The notes under the pieces: generated by a model
Told to the model about the DNA's origin: nothing
Database searches by the model: none
What the model saw: the letters and a program-made list of their open reading frames with translations, nothing else
NCBI RefSeq assembly: GCF_020166105.1
Contig: NZ_JAIUJY010000006.1
Span: forward strand, 1-64,000
DNA: 64,000 nucleotides
Reading direction: 5' to 3'
Source: Blastococcus sp. LR1
GTDB taxonomy: Bacteria > Actinomycetota > Actinomycetes > Mycobacteriales > Geodermatophilaceae
Shown: positions 46,642 to 55,096 of the stretch, in pieces
How positions within the stretch are numbered: position 1 is the first letter of the stretch
Layout: each line of letters begins with the position of its first letter
Position numbers and translations under genes: made by a program

Positions 46642-49521
46642 ATGACCGAGACCGACGACCGCTTGGCCGGCACCCGCGCACGGCGTTCCAGCAAGGCGCC
46701 CAGCCGCAAGGGCCTGAAGATCAAGCGCGTCTTCACCACCGCCGGTGTGCACCCGTACGACGAGGTGACCTGGGAGCGCCGCGACGTCGTCATGACCAAC
46801 TGGCGTGACGGCTCGATCAACTTCGAGCAGCGCGGCGTCGAGTTCCCCTCCGAGTGGAGCATCAACGCCACCAACATCGTCACCACGAAGTACTTCCGTG
46901 GCGCGGTGGGCCAGCCGCAGCGCGAGACGAGCCTGCGTCAGCTCATCGACCGCGTGGTGCTCACCTACACGGAGGCCGGCCGCGAGCACGGCTACTTCGC
47001 CACCGAGGGCGACGCCGAGATCTTCGAGCACGAGCTGACCTGGATGCTGCTGCACCAGTACTTCAGCTTCAACAGCCCCGTGTGGTTCAACGTCGGCACG
47101 AGCGCCCCGCAGCAGGTCAGCGCCTGCTTCATCCTCGCCGTCGACGACGAGATGGACTCGATCCTCAACTGGTACCGCGAGGAGGGCCTGATCTTCAAGG
47201 GCGGCTCCGGTGCCGGCCTGAACCTCTCCCGCATTCGCTCCTCCAAGGAGCTGCTCTCCTCCGGTGGCACCGCCTCCGGCCCGGTCTCCTTCATGCGCGG
47301 TGCCGACGCCTCCGCCGGGACCATCAAGTCCGGTGGCGCCACCCGCCGCGCGGCGAAGATGGTCGTCCTCGACATCGACCACCCGGACATCGAGGAGTTC
47401 ATCGAGACCAAGGCGCGCGAGGAGAACAAGATCCGCGCGCTGCGCGACGCCGGCTACGACATGGACCTCGGTGGCAAGGACATCACCAGCGTCCAGTACC
47501 AGAACGCCAACAACTCCGTCCGCGTCTCCGACGAGTTCATGCGCGCCGTCGAGGAGGGCACCGACTTCGGTCTGCGCGCCCGCATGGACGGTTCGGTGCT
47601 CGAGACCGTCGACGCCAAGGGCCTGTTCCGCAAGGTGACCCAGGCGGCGTGGGAGTGCGCCGACCCGGGTATCCAGTACGACGACACGATCAACGACTGG
47701 CACACCAACCCCGAGACCGGCCGCATCAACGCGTCCAACCCGTGCTCGGAGTACATGAGCCTGGACAACAGCTCGTGCAACCTGGCGTCCCTGAACCTCA
47801 TGAAGTTCCTCAAGGCCGACGGCACGTTCGACTCGAAGAACTTCGTCAAGGCCGTCGAGCTGGTCATCACCGCGATGGACATCTCGATCTGCTTCGCCGA
47901 CTTCCCGACCGCCCCCATTGGTGAGACCACCCGCGCCTACCGCCAGCTGGGCATCGGCTACGCCAACCTCGGCGCGCTGCTCATGGCGACCGGCCACGCC
48001 TACGACTCGCGTGGTGGCCAGACCCTGGCCGCGGCCATCACCTCCCTGATGACCGGCACCGCCTACCGCCGCTCGGCCGAGCTCGCCGGCATCGTGGGCG
48101 CCTACGAGGGCTTCGCCCGCAACGCCGACGCCCACGCCCGGGTCATGCGCAAGCACGCCGCCGCGAACGACGCCATCCGCCCGGTCGGCGCGGACGACGC
48201 CGACGTGCTCAAGGCCGCCACCCAGCAGTGGCAGGAGTGCCTGGAGATCGGCGCCGACAACGGCTGGCGCAACGCGCAGGCCTCGGTGCTGGCCCCCACC
48301 GGCACCATCGGCTTCATGATGGACTGCGACACGACCGGCATCGAGCCGGACTTCTCGTTGGTCAAGTTCAAGAAGCTGGTCGGCGGCGGCTCCATGCAGA
48401 TCGTCAACCAGACGGTGCCCCGCGCGCTCCGCAGCCTGGGCTACCAGGAGGAGCAGATCGAGGCGATCGTCGAGTACATCGCCGAGCACGGCCACGTCGT
48501 GGACGCCCCGACCCTGCGTCCCGAGCACTACGAGGTCTTCGACTGCGCGATGGGCGAGCGGGCCATCTCCCCGATGGGCCACGTCCGCATGATGGCCGCG
48601 GTCCAGCCCTTCATCTCCGGCGCGATCAGCAAGACGGTCAACATGCCGGAGACGGCGACCGTCGAGGACGTCGAGACCATCTACTTCCAGGGCTGGAAGA
48701 TGGGCCTCAAGGCGCTGGCCATCTACCGCGACAACTGCAAGGTGGGCCAGCCGCTGTCCGGCGGCAAGGGCAAGAACGACGGCACCACCGCCGAGGTCAA
48801 GATGGAGGCCCCCGCCTCCAACGAGCTCTCCCACCCGGTGCGCAAGCGGCTGCCGAAGAAGCGGACGAGCGTCACCACCTCGTTCAGCGTCGCCGGTGCC
48901 GAGGGCTACATGACCGCCGGTATGTACGAGGACGGCAGCCTCGGTGAGGTCTTCCTGAAGCTCGGCAAGCAGGGCTCGACCCTGGCCGGTGTCATGGACG
49001 CCTTCTCGATCGGCATCTCGCTGGCGCTGCAGCACGGTGTGCCGCTGGAGACCTACATCTCCAAGTTCACCAACATGCGCTTCGAGCCGGCCGGCATGAC
49101 CGACGACCCGGACATCCGGATCGCCCAGTCGGTGATGGACTACATCTTCCGTCGCCTGGCGCTGGACCACCTGCCCGTCGACAAGCGGGCCGGCCTCGGC
49201 ATCTTCACCGCCGAGGAGCGCGCCGCGCAGGTCGCGGGCAGCTACGGCTCGTCGGCCTCGACCGCCACCGTGCAGGAGGAGGAGGTCGACCTGGAGCAGC
49301 TGCGTGGCTCCGCGCCGATCGAGACCGCCAAGGTGGAGGAGAAGGTCACCCCCGCGGGCCCGAAGTCGGTCAAGGAGGCCCACTCCTCGGCCGAGCTGCT
49401 CGAGCTGGTCACCGGGACCGCCACCGACGCGCCGCTGTGCATGACCTGCGGCACGAAGATGCGCCCGGCCGGCAGCTGCTACGTCTGCGAGGGCTGCGGC
49501 TCCACCAGCGGCTGCAGCTGA
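46642..49521 (+). CDS. nrdJ: Vitamin B12-dependent ribonucleotide reductase (class II)
   Basis: A 959-aa adenosylcobalamin-dependent reductase making dNTPs. Active-site region NASNPCSEYMSLDNSSCNLASLN carries catalytic Cys and Glu, the substrate loop APTGTIGFMMDCDTTGIEPDFSL is intact, and the redox cysteines are in the C-terminal LCMTCGTKMRPAGSCYVCEGCGSTSGCS zinc-like tail. The ATG at 46642 is chosen; the frame is open upstream. It is the last clearly housekeeping gene before the accessory island. Confidence 0.96.
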   Translation: MTETDDRLAGTRARRSSKAPSRKGLKIKRVFTTAGVHPYDEVTWERRDVVMTNWRDGSINFEQRGVEFPSEWSINATNIVTTKYFRGAVGQPQRETSLRQLIDRVVLTYTEAGREHGYFATEGDAEIFEHELTWMLLHQYFSFNSPVWFNVGTSAPQQVSACFILAVDDEMDSILNWYREEGLIFKGGSGAGLNLSRIRSSKELLSSGGTASGPVSFMRGADASAGTIKSGGATRRAAKMVVLDIDHPDIEEFIETKAREENKIRALRDAGYDMDLGGKDITSVQYQNANNSVRVSDEFMRAVEEGTDFGLRARMDGSVLETVDAKGLFRKVTQAAWECADPGIQYDDTINDWHTNPETGRINASNPCSEYMSLDNSSCNLASLNLMKFLKADGTFDSKNFVKAVELVITAMDISICFADFPTAPIGETTRAYRQLGIGYANLGALLMATGHAYDSRGGQTLAAAITSLMTGTAYRRSAELAGIVGAYEGFARNADAHARVMRKHAAANDAIRPVGADDADVLKAATQQWQECLEIGADNGWRNAQASVLAPTGTIGFMMDCDTTGIEPDFSLVKFKKLVGGGSMQIVNQTVPRALRSLGYQEEQIEAIVEYIAEHGHVVDAPTLRPEHYEVFDCAMGERAISPMGHVRMMAAVQPFISGAISKTVNMPETATVEDVETIYFQGWKMGLKALAIYRDNCKVGQPLSGGKGKNDGTTAEVKMEAPASNELSHPVRKRLPKKRTSVTTSFSVAGAEGYMTAGMYEDGSLGEVFLKLGKQGSTLAGVMDAFSIGISLALQHGVPLETYISKFTNMRFEPAGMTDDPDIRIAQSVMDYIFRRLALDHLPVDKRAGLGIFTAEERAAQVAGSYGSSASTATVQEEEVDLEQLRGSAPIETAKVEEKVTPAGPKSVKEAHSSAELLELVTGTATDAPLCMTCGTKMRPAGSCYVCEGCGSTSGCS

Positions 49522-49529
49522 TGACCGCA

Positions 49530-49610
49530 GTCACGAATAGTGCACAGCGTTGTCGCGAATAGTGCACACATTGTCAGTGATAGTGCACTCCGCTGTCAGG
49601 AGTAGTGCAC
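49530..49610 (+). repeat. Four phased 16-bp repeats (putative transposon-end binding sites)
   Basis: Cores GTCACGAATAGTGCAC (49530), GTCGCGAATAGTGCAC (49552), GTCAGTGATAGTGCAC (49573) and GTCAGGAGTAGTGCAC (49595) share GTC-x6-TAGTGCAC and begin 22, 21 and 22 bp apart, two helical turns each. This begins 9 bp after the nrdJ stop. Ordered, same-strand, two-turn-spaced sites are typical of transposase-binding arrays at ends of Tn7-, Tn5053- and IS21-like elements; it is not a CRISPR (spacers of only 5-6 bp). Confidence 0.85.
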
Positions 49611-49635
49611 GGCAATCGCTGGCAGCGTGACAAGG

Positions 49636-49672
49636 CTGAGGGGCGAGGTCCGCACAGGATCTCGCCCCTCAG
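49636..49672 (+). terminator. Hairpin downstream of nrdJ and the repeat array
   Basis: 12-bp perfect stem (49636-49647 and 49661-49672) with a 13-base loop. It may be the nrdJ terminator displaced from its gene by the repeat array, or part of the inserted element. Confidence 0.6.
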
Positions 49673-49729
49673 TCCATTCAGAGGGATGCGCGGTTGGCGT
49701 GTAGGGCGACCTGGCCCCATGCGGTCGCC

Positions 49730-51688
49730 GTGGACGACGTCAGCAGGGAAGGACTCGGAGACGGGACCGCAGAGACGGTGTTTGAGGATTCGCACGCGAG
49801 CATGGGTACGGAAGACCTACTGCGCGGTTTGGCCTTCGCCTTGCAGGAGTGCGCGGAAGGGGCACCCGCGGCACTACCTCTCGCGCCTCTCGTCGGGGAG
49901 GTCGAGGTTTGGCTCACGTCGGCCCGGGACGAATCCTGGCGCAGAAGCGATAACCGTGAATCTCTGAAGCAGGAGGTTCTTGCTAGCCAGAAATCCGTGG
50001 CACCGGCGCTTGGTGCGCATCTTGGGGCGGACCTGACCACCTACGTTGCCGACATCCTGGCAGCGCTCGCTCGCACGGATCGAGCCGTCGCCGAGAAGGC
50101 GAGGCTCGTGACTGCCACGAACACGTTGAGGACTCGGCTGGCTCAGCCCGCTGCACTCGCGGCCTCGTGGGTGGACCTGGGATCCGCGGTCAAGGCTCTC
50201 GACTTCTTCGCTGCTGCCGCCACGGTGATGCAACTGGAGGCGCAACTGAACTTGACCCACCGCGACGGCAAGCACGTGCTGGACGAGGTGCGGAACATCC
50301 TCCGGCGAGACTCTTGGACCGTCGAGTTCGCTAGACAGCGACTCGGCGATGTGCCGCAACGACCGCCCATCGAGTTCGACAAGGACGAGCCGCTGGACAT
50401 TGCTCCGGCCGAGGTCCTGGACCTGGCCTCCCGTTCTCTTGTGGAACCGGGCAAGGACGGTCACGCAGTGGTCTGGGGCATGTATGACAGGGCAGCAGTA
50501 GAGGGCACGGCCGAAGTTGGCCCCATCACGGCGTACTTCGCCCCATGGGTGATCGCCCGAGCCTTCGACACAGAGGAGCAGTCACCACTCCTCGCCGAAG
50601 TGCGCAACCTCTGGCACGCCAGGCGCGACCACGAGTCCAATGAGGACCTCCGTGGACATGTGCTTGTTCGAGTCGACCTAGGAGTTCGGACTCCCGTGGG
50701 AGCACTCGACGACGGAATCGACCTCGTAGAAGCCTTGATGGACGCCGTCCTGAGCCTTGGCTCGAACAACCGATGGGGCAAACCGAAGTGGTGGACGCTT
50801 CTCGTGGACGGGGAGGAGATGCGGAGCATCCTCAGCCGTGGGAGCAAGCGGCCGGAGTTTGAGGACTCCCTAGGCATGGAGAACGCAGCGCGCGTACTGG
50901 CGCGCGAATCGCAGACGCTTGGCCGGGCCTTTCTACACCCGCTGCCTTGGCATCTCCGGGAGGCCCTCCGGAGTTGTGCCGAGGCATCGCACGCGGAGTC
51001 GCGAGCGGTCTCCTTGTATCGAGAGTGGCACAACGATGAGCGCACGGTGCTACTACTACTCGACGCGGCGCTCGAACACATGGCCGCGCTGGGCGACACA
51101 AGTGCCAATCAACTTGTCGAGAGGATCGCAGAACTGTGGCCAAGTTCCGGCCGCACCCGTCTGATCCTCTGGGCGATCGACCTTTGCCTCCACCGAAGGG
51201 ACGGCCTGTCGCGGCCCTCCGATGCGGCGAAGGACCTCAAACGACGGATCGTGGCCAATCGGGACGGCCTAACGGAGACGTCGCTCCTCCGGGCGTACTA
51301 CCTCCTCAATGACCTGATAGGGGTCTGCTCCTCGCCGCTGCAAGCGGCGGTCGTCCGACGGCTGATTGGCCAACTCGGTGACCTGACGGTCTACGAGCAC
51401 GAGGAGTCAAGGCTCCAGGATGAGGCTCGACTCACCCGTACGAGGCAACGGCGAGTCCGGAATGCACTTACGCATGGGAACCCCGTCACGCGACCCGTCC
51501 TTGTGTCTGTGCTCCCGTTCACCAGGTTCCGCACGGTCATGGCGATCCGCGCCGGACTCGACTCAATCAACGAGGGGGTCACCTTCTTGGACTACCTGGA
51601 CGCCAAGGCAGCAGAGCGCATGGAAGACGCGAGCCTCAAGGCGCAAGGTCAGTCGCTCATCTCGATCTGGGAGTCGCGGGAGCCCTAA
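49730..51688 (+). CDS. Large unknown island protein with a C-terminal R-N-x3-H motif
   Basis: About 652 aa from the GTG at 49730; TTG at 49694 and ATG at 49802 are other possible starts. Mostly alpha-helical, no membrane segment. Near the C-terminus (51458-51475) it has RVRNALTHGNP, matching the HEPN-type R-x4-H ribonuclease motif with Asn after Arg. A central block ALDDGIDLVEALMDAVLSLGSNNRWGKPKWWTLLVDGEEM is unassigned. Codons such as AAT, CTT and TTT, rare in the core genes, point to foreign origin. No known family recognised. Confidence 0.75.
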   Translation: MDDVSREGLGDGTAETVFEDSHASMGTEDLLRGLAFALQECAEGAPAALPLAPLVGEVEVWLTSARDESWRRSDNRESLKQEVLASQKSVAPALGAHLGADLTTYVADILAALARTDRAVAEKARLVTATNTLRTRLAQPAALAASWVDLGSAVKALDFFAAAATVMQLEAQLNLTHRDGKHVLDEVRNILRRDSWTVEFARQRLGDVPQRPPIEFDKDEPLDIAPAEVLDLASRSLVEPGKDGHAVVWGMYDRAAVEGTAEVGPITAYFAPWVIARAFDTEEQSPLLAEVRNLWHARRDHESNEDLRGHVLVRVDLGVRTPVGALDDGIDLVEALMDAVLSLGSNNRWGKPKWWTLLVDGEEMRSILSRGSKRPEFEDSLGMENAARVLARESQTLGRAFLHPLPWHLREALRSCAEASHAESRAVSLYREWHNDERTVLLLLDAALEHMAALGDTSANQLVERIAELWPSSGRTRLILWAIDLCLHRRDGLSRPSDAAKDLKRRIVANRDGLTETSLLRAYYLLNDLIGVCSSPLQAAVVRRLIGQLGDLTVYEHEESRLQDEARLTRTRQRRVRNALTHGNPVTRPVLVSVLPFTRFRTVMAIRAGLDSINEGVTFLDYLDAKAAERMEDASLKAQGQSLISIWESREP

Positions 51689-51738
51689 GTTCCCCTAGGG
51701 CTTCCGGGTCAGCGACCGAAGATCGGCGTTGCCGCCGC

Positions 51739-51757
51739 GGGCGCTTGACATGCGCCC
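51739..51757. terminator. Weak hairpin between convergent island genes
   Basis: Only a 6-bp stem (GGGCGC at 51739 with GCGCCC at 51752, loop of 7) between the ends of the 652-aa gene and the HTH gene. Nothing else is seen in 51689-51820. Confidence 0.35.
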
Positions 51758-51820
51758 GTAGGGGAGGCGCTGAGGCTGCCGTGCCTCCGTCCGGACGTCT
51801 TCCAACGTCTATGTCGAGCG

Positions 51821-52504
51821 CTAGATGTCGAAGGCGTAAGCGGCGTCGTCCGTGAGTCGGACCCGTTCGCCGACGCCGCTGCCGACAGTGATGGCGCCGC
51901 GGTTGGAGAGGGCGCCGAGTCGGGACATGTGGCCCTTTGGGAGGTCAGTGCTGGACAGGGTGCCCCGGTAGGTGGCGTAGAGGATCCGGGCTGTGGCGTG
52001 GTCTATGCCGTCGTCGGCTTCCTTGTAGGTCGTGAGCCGGTCGAGTGCGAGTGCGGCGCGTTGGTCGGCGGGTCGGATGGTCACGCCCATGGCGTTGCGG
52101 TGGATGCCCAGGCCGAGTGGGAGCAGGTGCGCGTCCAGTGCGGTGATGGCGTCACGGAGCCGGTCAAGATCCCAGCCGAGCGCCAGCGCGAGGCGGTCCT
52201 CAGGATGCATCTGCTTCTGGGCCTGGAGGACCTGTGCGAGGACAGTGACGTCGTCCGCGGGGGTGTCATCGGGCTCGTCGAGAAGTTGAGGATCGAAGAG
52301 CGCGCCCATGGTCATGCCCGCTTCGAGGGCGGCGCGGCGCAGGTCGGCGATGCTCACGCTGCCGTTGATCTCGTTCCTCAGGAGCATGCCCCGGACCGCG
52401 GCGTCGCCGAGCCCGGACCTGTCGGCGTAGGCCCGGTCGCTCAGCCTTGAGGAAAGAAGCCGCTCGCGAAGGGCGGCGCCGTTGACGGGGACGGTGGCGG
52501 TCAT
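51821..52504 (-). CDS. Putative DNA-binding protein (HTH plus winged-helix-like)
   Basis: A 227-aa protein from the ATG at 52504, which overlaps the stop of the 410-aa gene (ATGA). Residues ~8-65 look like an HTH domain (LRERLLSSRLSDRAYADRSGLGDAAVRGMLLRNEINGSVSIADLRRAALEAGM), and residues ~125-165 (LDRLRDAITALDAHLLPLGLGIHRNAMGVTIRP) resemble a second winged helix. No known family is assigned. It is last of a minus-strand trio starting with a TniB-like fragment. Confidence 0.7.
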   Translation of the reverse strand: MTATVPVNGAALRERLLSSRLSDRAYADRSGLGDAAVRGMLLRNEINGSVSIADLRRAALEAGMTMGALFDPQLLDEPDDTPADDVTVLAQVLQAQKQMHPEDRLALALGWDLDRLRDAITALDAHLLPLGLGIHRNAMGVTIRPADQRAALALDRLTTYKEADDGIDHATARILYATYRGTLSSTDLPKGHMSRLGALSNRGAITVGSGVGERVRLTDDAAYAFDI

Positions 52505-53733
52505 GCGGCAACCTCCGGGGTCTGCTGGTCCGGCTCGCTGGTTGGGAGGGCGCTGCCAACCAGGGGAAGGAGTGCCACGCCGAGCCTGTTTTGCCAACGG
52601 TCGGCCTTCTTTGCTTCGGCCGGAACGTGATTGGTAGGGGCGGGCAGGTTCAGTTCAGCGCCAATCCGACGCAAGGCGTAGGTCACGTGGGCTCGGGACT
52701 CGGCGATCAGTGGGTCGGCAGGGTCGGAGCCCGTGTGGAGCCGGTAGGCCCGCTGTGCGTTGAGGTAGAGGAGCGCGTCGGGGAGCATCGGGGAATGCGG
52801 CACGGTAGGGGTGCCGTCGTCGCTGATCTGGTCGATTCGGAGGGCGTGAAGGTCCTCCTTGCTGAGGTTGGCGTCGTAGAGGACTGCGGCGGCTGATCGC
52901 CAGCATGTGCGGTAGGCGCGTAGTGACCGAACCTCGGCGGGAGTCATGCGGCGGTGTTCGGCGGCGGCCACGCCGTGCAAGAGCGTGTCGACGTTGACCT
53001 TGAGAAGCATGCCCCGCGTGAAGAGGGCGGCTTGTGCTGCCCGGGCGATGGTGAGGGCTTCGCCGGGGGTGCGGTGTTGCGCGATGAGCGTCGTGAGTGC
53101 GGTTGCTGCCTGTTCCTCTGACTCCGGTGGATCGTCGGCGATGGCCGTGAAGGTGTTGCGGTAGAGGCGGTCGACGAGGGTGAACTGCTCGGGCCGGAGG
53201 ACGTCGCGGACACGGGAGCGGAACGCGTAAAACTCGACCCGAGGTAGGTACCGCGGATAGTCGGGCGCGGCGTCCGACGGCATGGCCGGAAGCGAGCGGG
53301 CCGCTTCGGCGATCAGTGTCTTCAGCGCTGCGTGCTCGCTGATGGTGCCGTCGCGGGCGGTAACCCAGTCAGCGAGGTGCTCGCCGCCGGTGTCGTCACA
53401 GGTGAGGACGAGTCCGGCACCGACGCTCGCGCAGAGGTGGCTGAGGTCGTCGAGGATGTCAGGGCTCGTGATGGTGTCGGCGTGGCGGATAACGAGGAGG
53501 CGGGTCTCGTAGGCGGTCAGCCAGGCACGGGCGTATTCGAGGTCTTCGCCGTGGCGGCGGCCGGATCCATTGAGGTCGTGGTCGATGCCGAGCGCGGCGA
53601 GCAAGTCCTGGCCGATCGCCCACGCGTGGCGGGTCGGCCGGGCGGTGAAGGTGACGATCCCGCTGGCGGGGTCGGTCGGCGGCAGTAGCGTGCGGCTGGG
53701 CTGTCCGGCAGGAAGTGGGACTAGAACGGGCAT
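52501..53733 (-). CDS. Unknown 410-aa protein with degenerate AAA-like and integrase-like regions
   Basis: The N-terminal ~150 residues (RLLVIRHADTITSPDILDDLSHLCASVGAGLVLTCDDTGGEHLADWV) have the layout of a TnsC/TniB ATPase core around Walker B, but no Walker A is seen and the Walker B acids are replaced (VIRHAD). The C-terminal half (CWRSAAAVLYDANLSKEDLHALRIDQISDDG ... LPDALLYLNAQRAYRLHTGSDP) has the helix pattern of a tyrosine-recombinase catalytic domain without the usual Arg-His-Arg-Tyr set. Both similarities are by eye and uncertain. It starts 36 bp after the TniB-like fragment's stop. Confidence 0.65.
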   Translation of the reverse strand: MPVLVPLPAGQPSRTLLPPTDPASGIVTFTARPTRHAWAIGQDLLAALGIDHDLNGSGRRHGEDLEYARAWLTAYETRLLVIRHADTITSPDILDDLSHLCASVGAGLVLTCDDTGGEHLADWVTARDGTISEHAALKTLIAEAARSLPAMPSDAAPDYPRYLPRVEFYAFRSRVRDVLRPEQFTLVDRLYRNTFTAIADDPPESEEQAATALTTLIAQHRTPGEALTIARAAQAALFTRGMLLKVNVDTLLHGVAAAEHRRMTPAEVRSLRAYRTCWRSAAAVLYDANLSKEDLHALRIDQISDDGTPTVPHSPMLPDALLYLNAQRAYRLHTGSDPADPLIAESRAHVTYALRRIGAELNLPAPTNHVPAEAKKADRWQNRLGVALLPLVGSALPTSEPDQQTPEVAA

Positions 53734-53769
53734 TGCGAAACGGTCCTTTCGCGGCGATGTGCCGGTCGG

Positions 53770-54216
53770 TTAGCGCGGCATCGTGCGGCGGATCTGAGCA
53801 AGGTCATCCGATGTGACCGCGCTGGTGATCTCGAAGCGGTTCAACCAGCGGACGGTCTGAACCCAGCGGCGCAGGAGCCCGGCGCAGGCGGCTTCGTTGT
53901 GCTGAGCGAGCACCCGCTTCGGCGTAGCGGCGAACCGGTCATCGAGGTGCTGGACGGCGGTGATGAGTTCTTCGCCGTGCAGGGGCGCGAAGGTGACCGC
54001 GCCCATGATCCGGCTGTGCAACTGGGGGCGCTTCTTGGCGGCGTCCAGGACGCCCGTGCCGACGACTGCGAGGCCGAATGCGTGGTCGGTCTCTTCGTAG
54101 AGCCAGACGAGTTCCTGGAGGGCGTTCTCCTGGGTGTTCTGCAACTCGTCGATGATCAGGACGCCACCCCAGGTGGAGAAGAGCGCACTTGTGGACGAAA
54201 AAGCGTCGGCAGCCAT
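53770..54216 (-). pseudogene. Truncated TniB/TnsC-like transposition ATPase
   Basis: A 148-aa fragment that begins in the middle of an AAA ATPase: ALFSTWGGVLIIDELQN holds Walker B, followed by the sensor region LAVVGTGVLDAAKKRPQLHSRIMGAVTFAPL and a helical lid ending in ITSAVTSDDLAQIRRTMPR. Walker A and everything before it are missing; the open frame stops at 54216 where the oppositely oriented PtuA-like gene begins. TniB/TnsC proteins select target DNA for DDE transposases. Assignment to the TniB/TnsC side of the AAA family is an inference. Confidence 0.68.
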
Positions 54217-55096
54217 GGTGGGGGATTACCACTTTCAAGCGGCTGACGAGCACGGAACTTTCGCCAACCTTGTCTCGGTGTCCTTTAGTGCCTTCGATGA
54301 TGCGGAACCCCTGCCCGCCTCTCGCAGCAGGATGAAGTCCGGCGTCCGCTACACCTACGTCGGCTTGAAGGTGCAGCGGCACCCGGATGACGACCGACGT
54401 ACGACCACCACGAAGCCGCCGTCGACCCTTTCGCGAGAGTTCGGCGAAAGTGTCGACGAGTGCACCACCGGCGTCCGGCTCCGGCGATGGCAGCAGGCCC
54501 TTCGCGCCCTCGAAGGCGACCCGATCTTCGCCGAGGCCAACGTCTCGCGCCTCGCCGAACGCCGAGGCGATGACATCCGGAAGGACGCGCAGCGGCTGTT
54601 CAACAACCTCAGTTCCGGTCACAAGATCGTTCTTCTGAGCATCACTCGTCTCGTCGAGAGCGTGGAAGAGCGCACCTTGGTCCTGCTCGACGAGCCCGAA
54701 GCCCACCTTCACCCCCCGCTGCTCTCGGCGTTCATCAGGGCGCTCTCCGACCTGCTCATCGATCGGAACGGAGTGGCCCTGATCGCCACTCACTCTCCTG
54801 TGGTTCTCCAGGAAGTGCCGCGAAGTGCAGTCTGGAAGTTGAGGCGCGCGGGACGCATCGTGAACGCCGAGCGGCCGGAGATCGAGACCTTCGGCGAGAA
54901 CGTCGGCATCCTCACCAGAGAAGTTTTTGGCCTGGAAGTTTCACAGTCCGGCTTCCATCGAATGCTCCAGGATGCAGCCGAAGAGGGATTGTCGTACGAC
55001 GAGATCGTCGACCGCTTCGGCGGAGCCCTTGGAGGCGAAGCCCGATCGCTGGCTCAGGCGTTGGTAGCGGTTCGTGACGCAAGGGCCGCTCGCTAG
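54215..55096 (+). CDS. PtuA-like ATPase of a Septu-type defence pair, 5'-truncated
   Basis: About 293 aa from the ATG at 54215. The ABC-type ATPase C-terminal half is complete: signature LSSGHKIVLLSI, Walker B TLVLLDEPEAHLHPPLL and switch LIATHSPVVLQEV. The N-terminus starts near the strand NLVSVSFSAFDD that normally follows the P-loop, so Walker A is absent. In-frame codons KSALVDEK just upstream (about 54183) could be the broken end of a P-loop but merge into the TniB fragment. Immediately followed (TAG-GTG) by an HNH gene, the PtuA-PtuB order. Confidence 0.75.
   Translation: MVGDYHFQAADEHGTFANLVSVSFSAFDDAEPLPASRSRMKSGVRYTYVGLKVQRHPDDDRRTTTTKPPSTLSREFGESVDECTTGVRLRRWQQALRALEGDPIFAEANVSRLAERRGDDIRKDAQRLFNNLSSGHKIVLLSITRLVESVEERTLVLLDEPEAHLHPPLLSAFIRALSDLLIDRNGVALIATHSPVVLQEVPRSAVWKLRRAGRIVNAERPEIETFGENVGILTREVFGLEVSQSGFHRMLQDAAEEGLSYDEIVDRFGGALGGEARSLAQALVAVRDARAAR

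Noticed and set aside
46537-49383. 948-codon minus-strand frame opposite nrdJ
   Set aside because: Composition of an antisense frame in G+C-rich DNA; nrdJ on the plus strand has all catalytic motifs.
49530-49610. The repeat array as a CRISPR
   Set aside because: The repeated core is 16 bp with only 5-6 bp between cores, far too short for spacers, and no cas genes are in the window.
53770-54216. The AAA fragment as an IstB-type helper of an intact IS21 element
   Set aside because: There is no IstA transposase next to it and the Walker A half is missing; the sensor and lid region read more like TniB/TnsC, though this is not certain.
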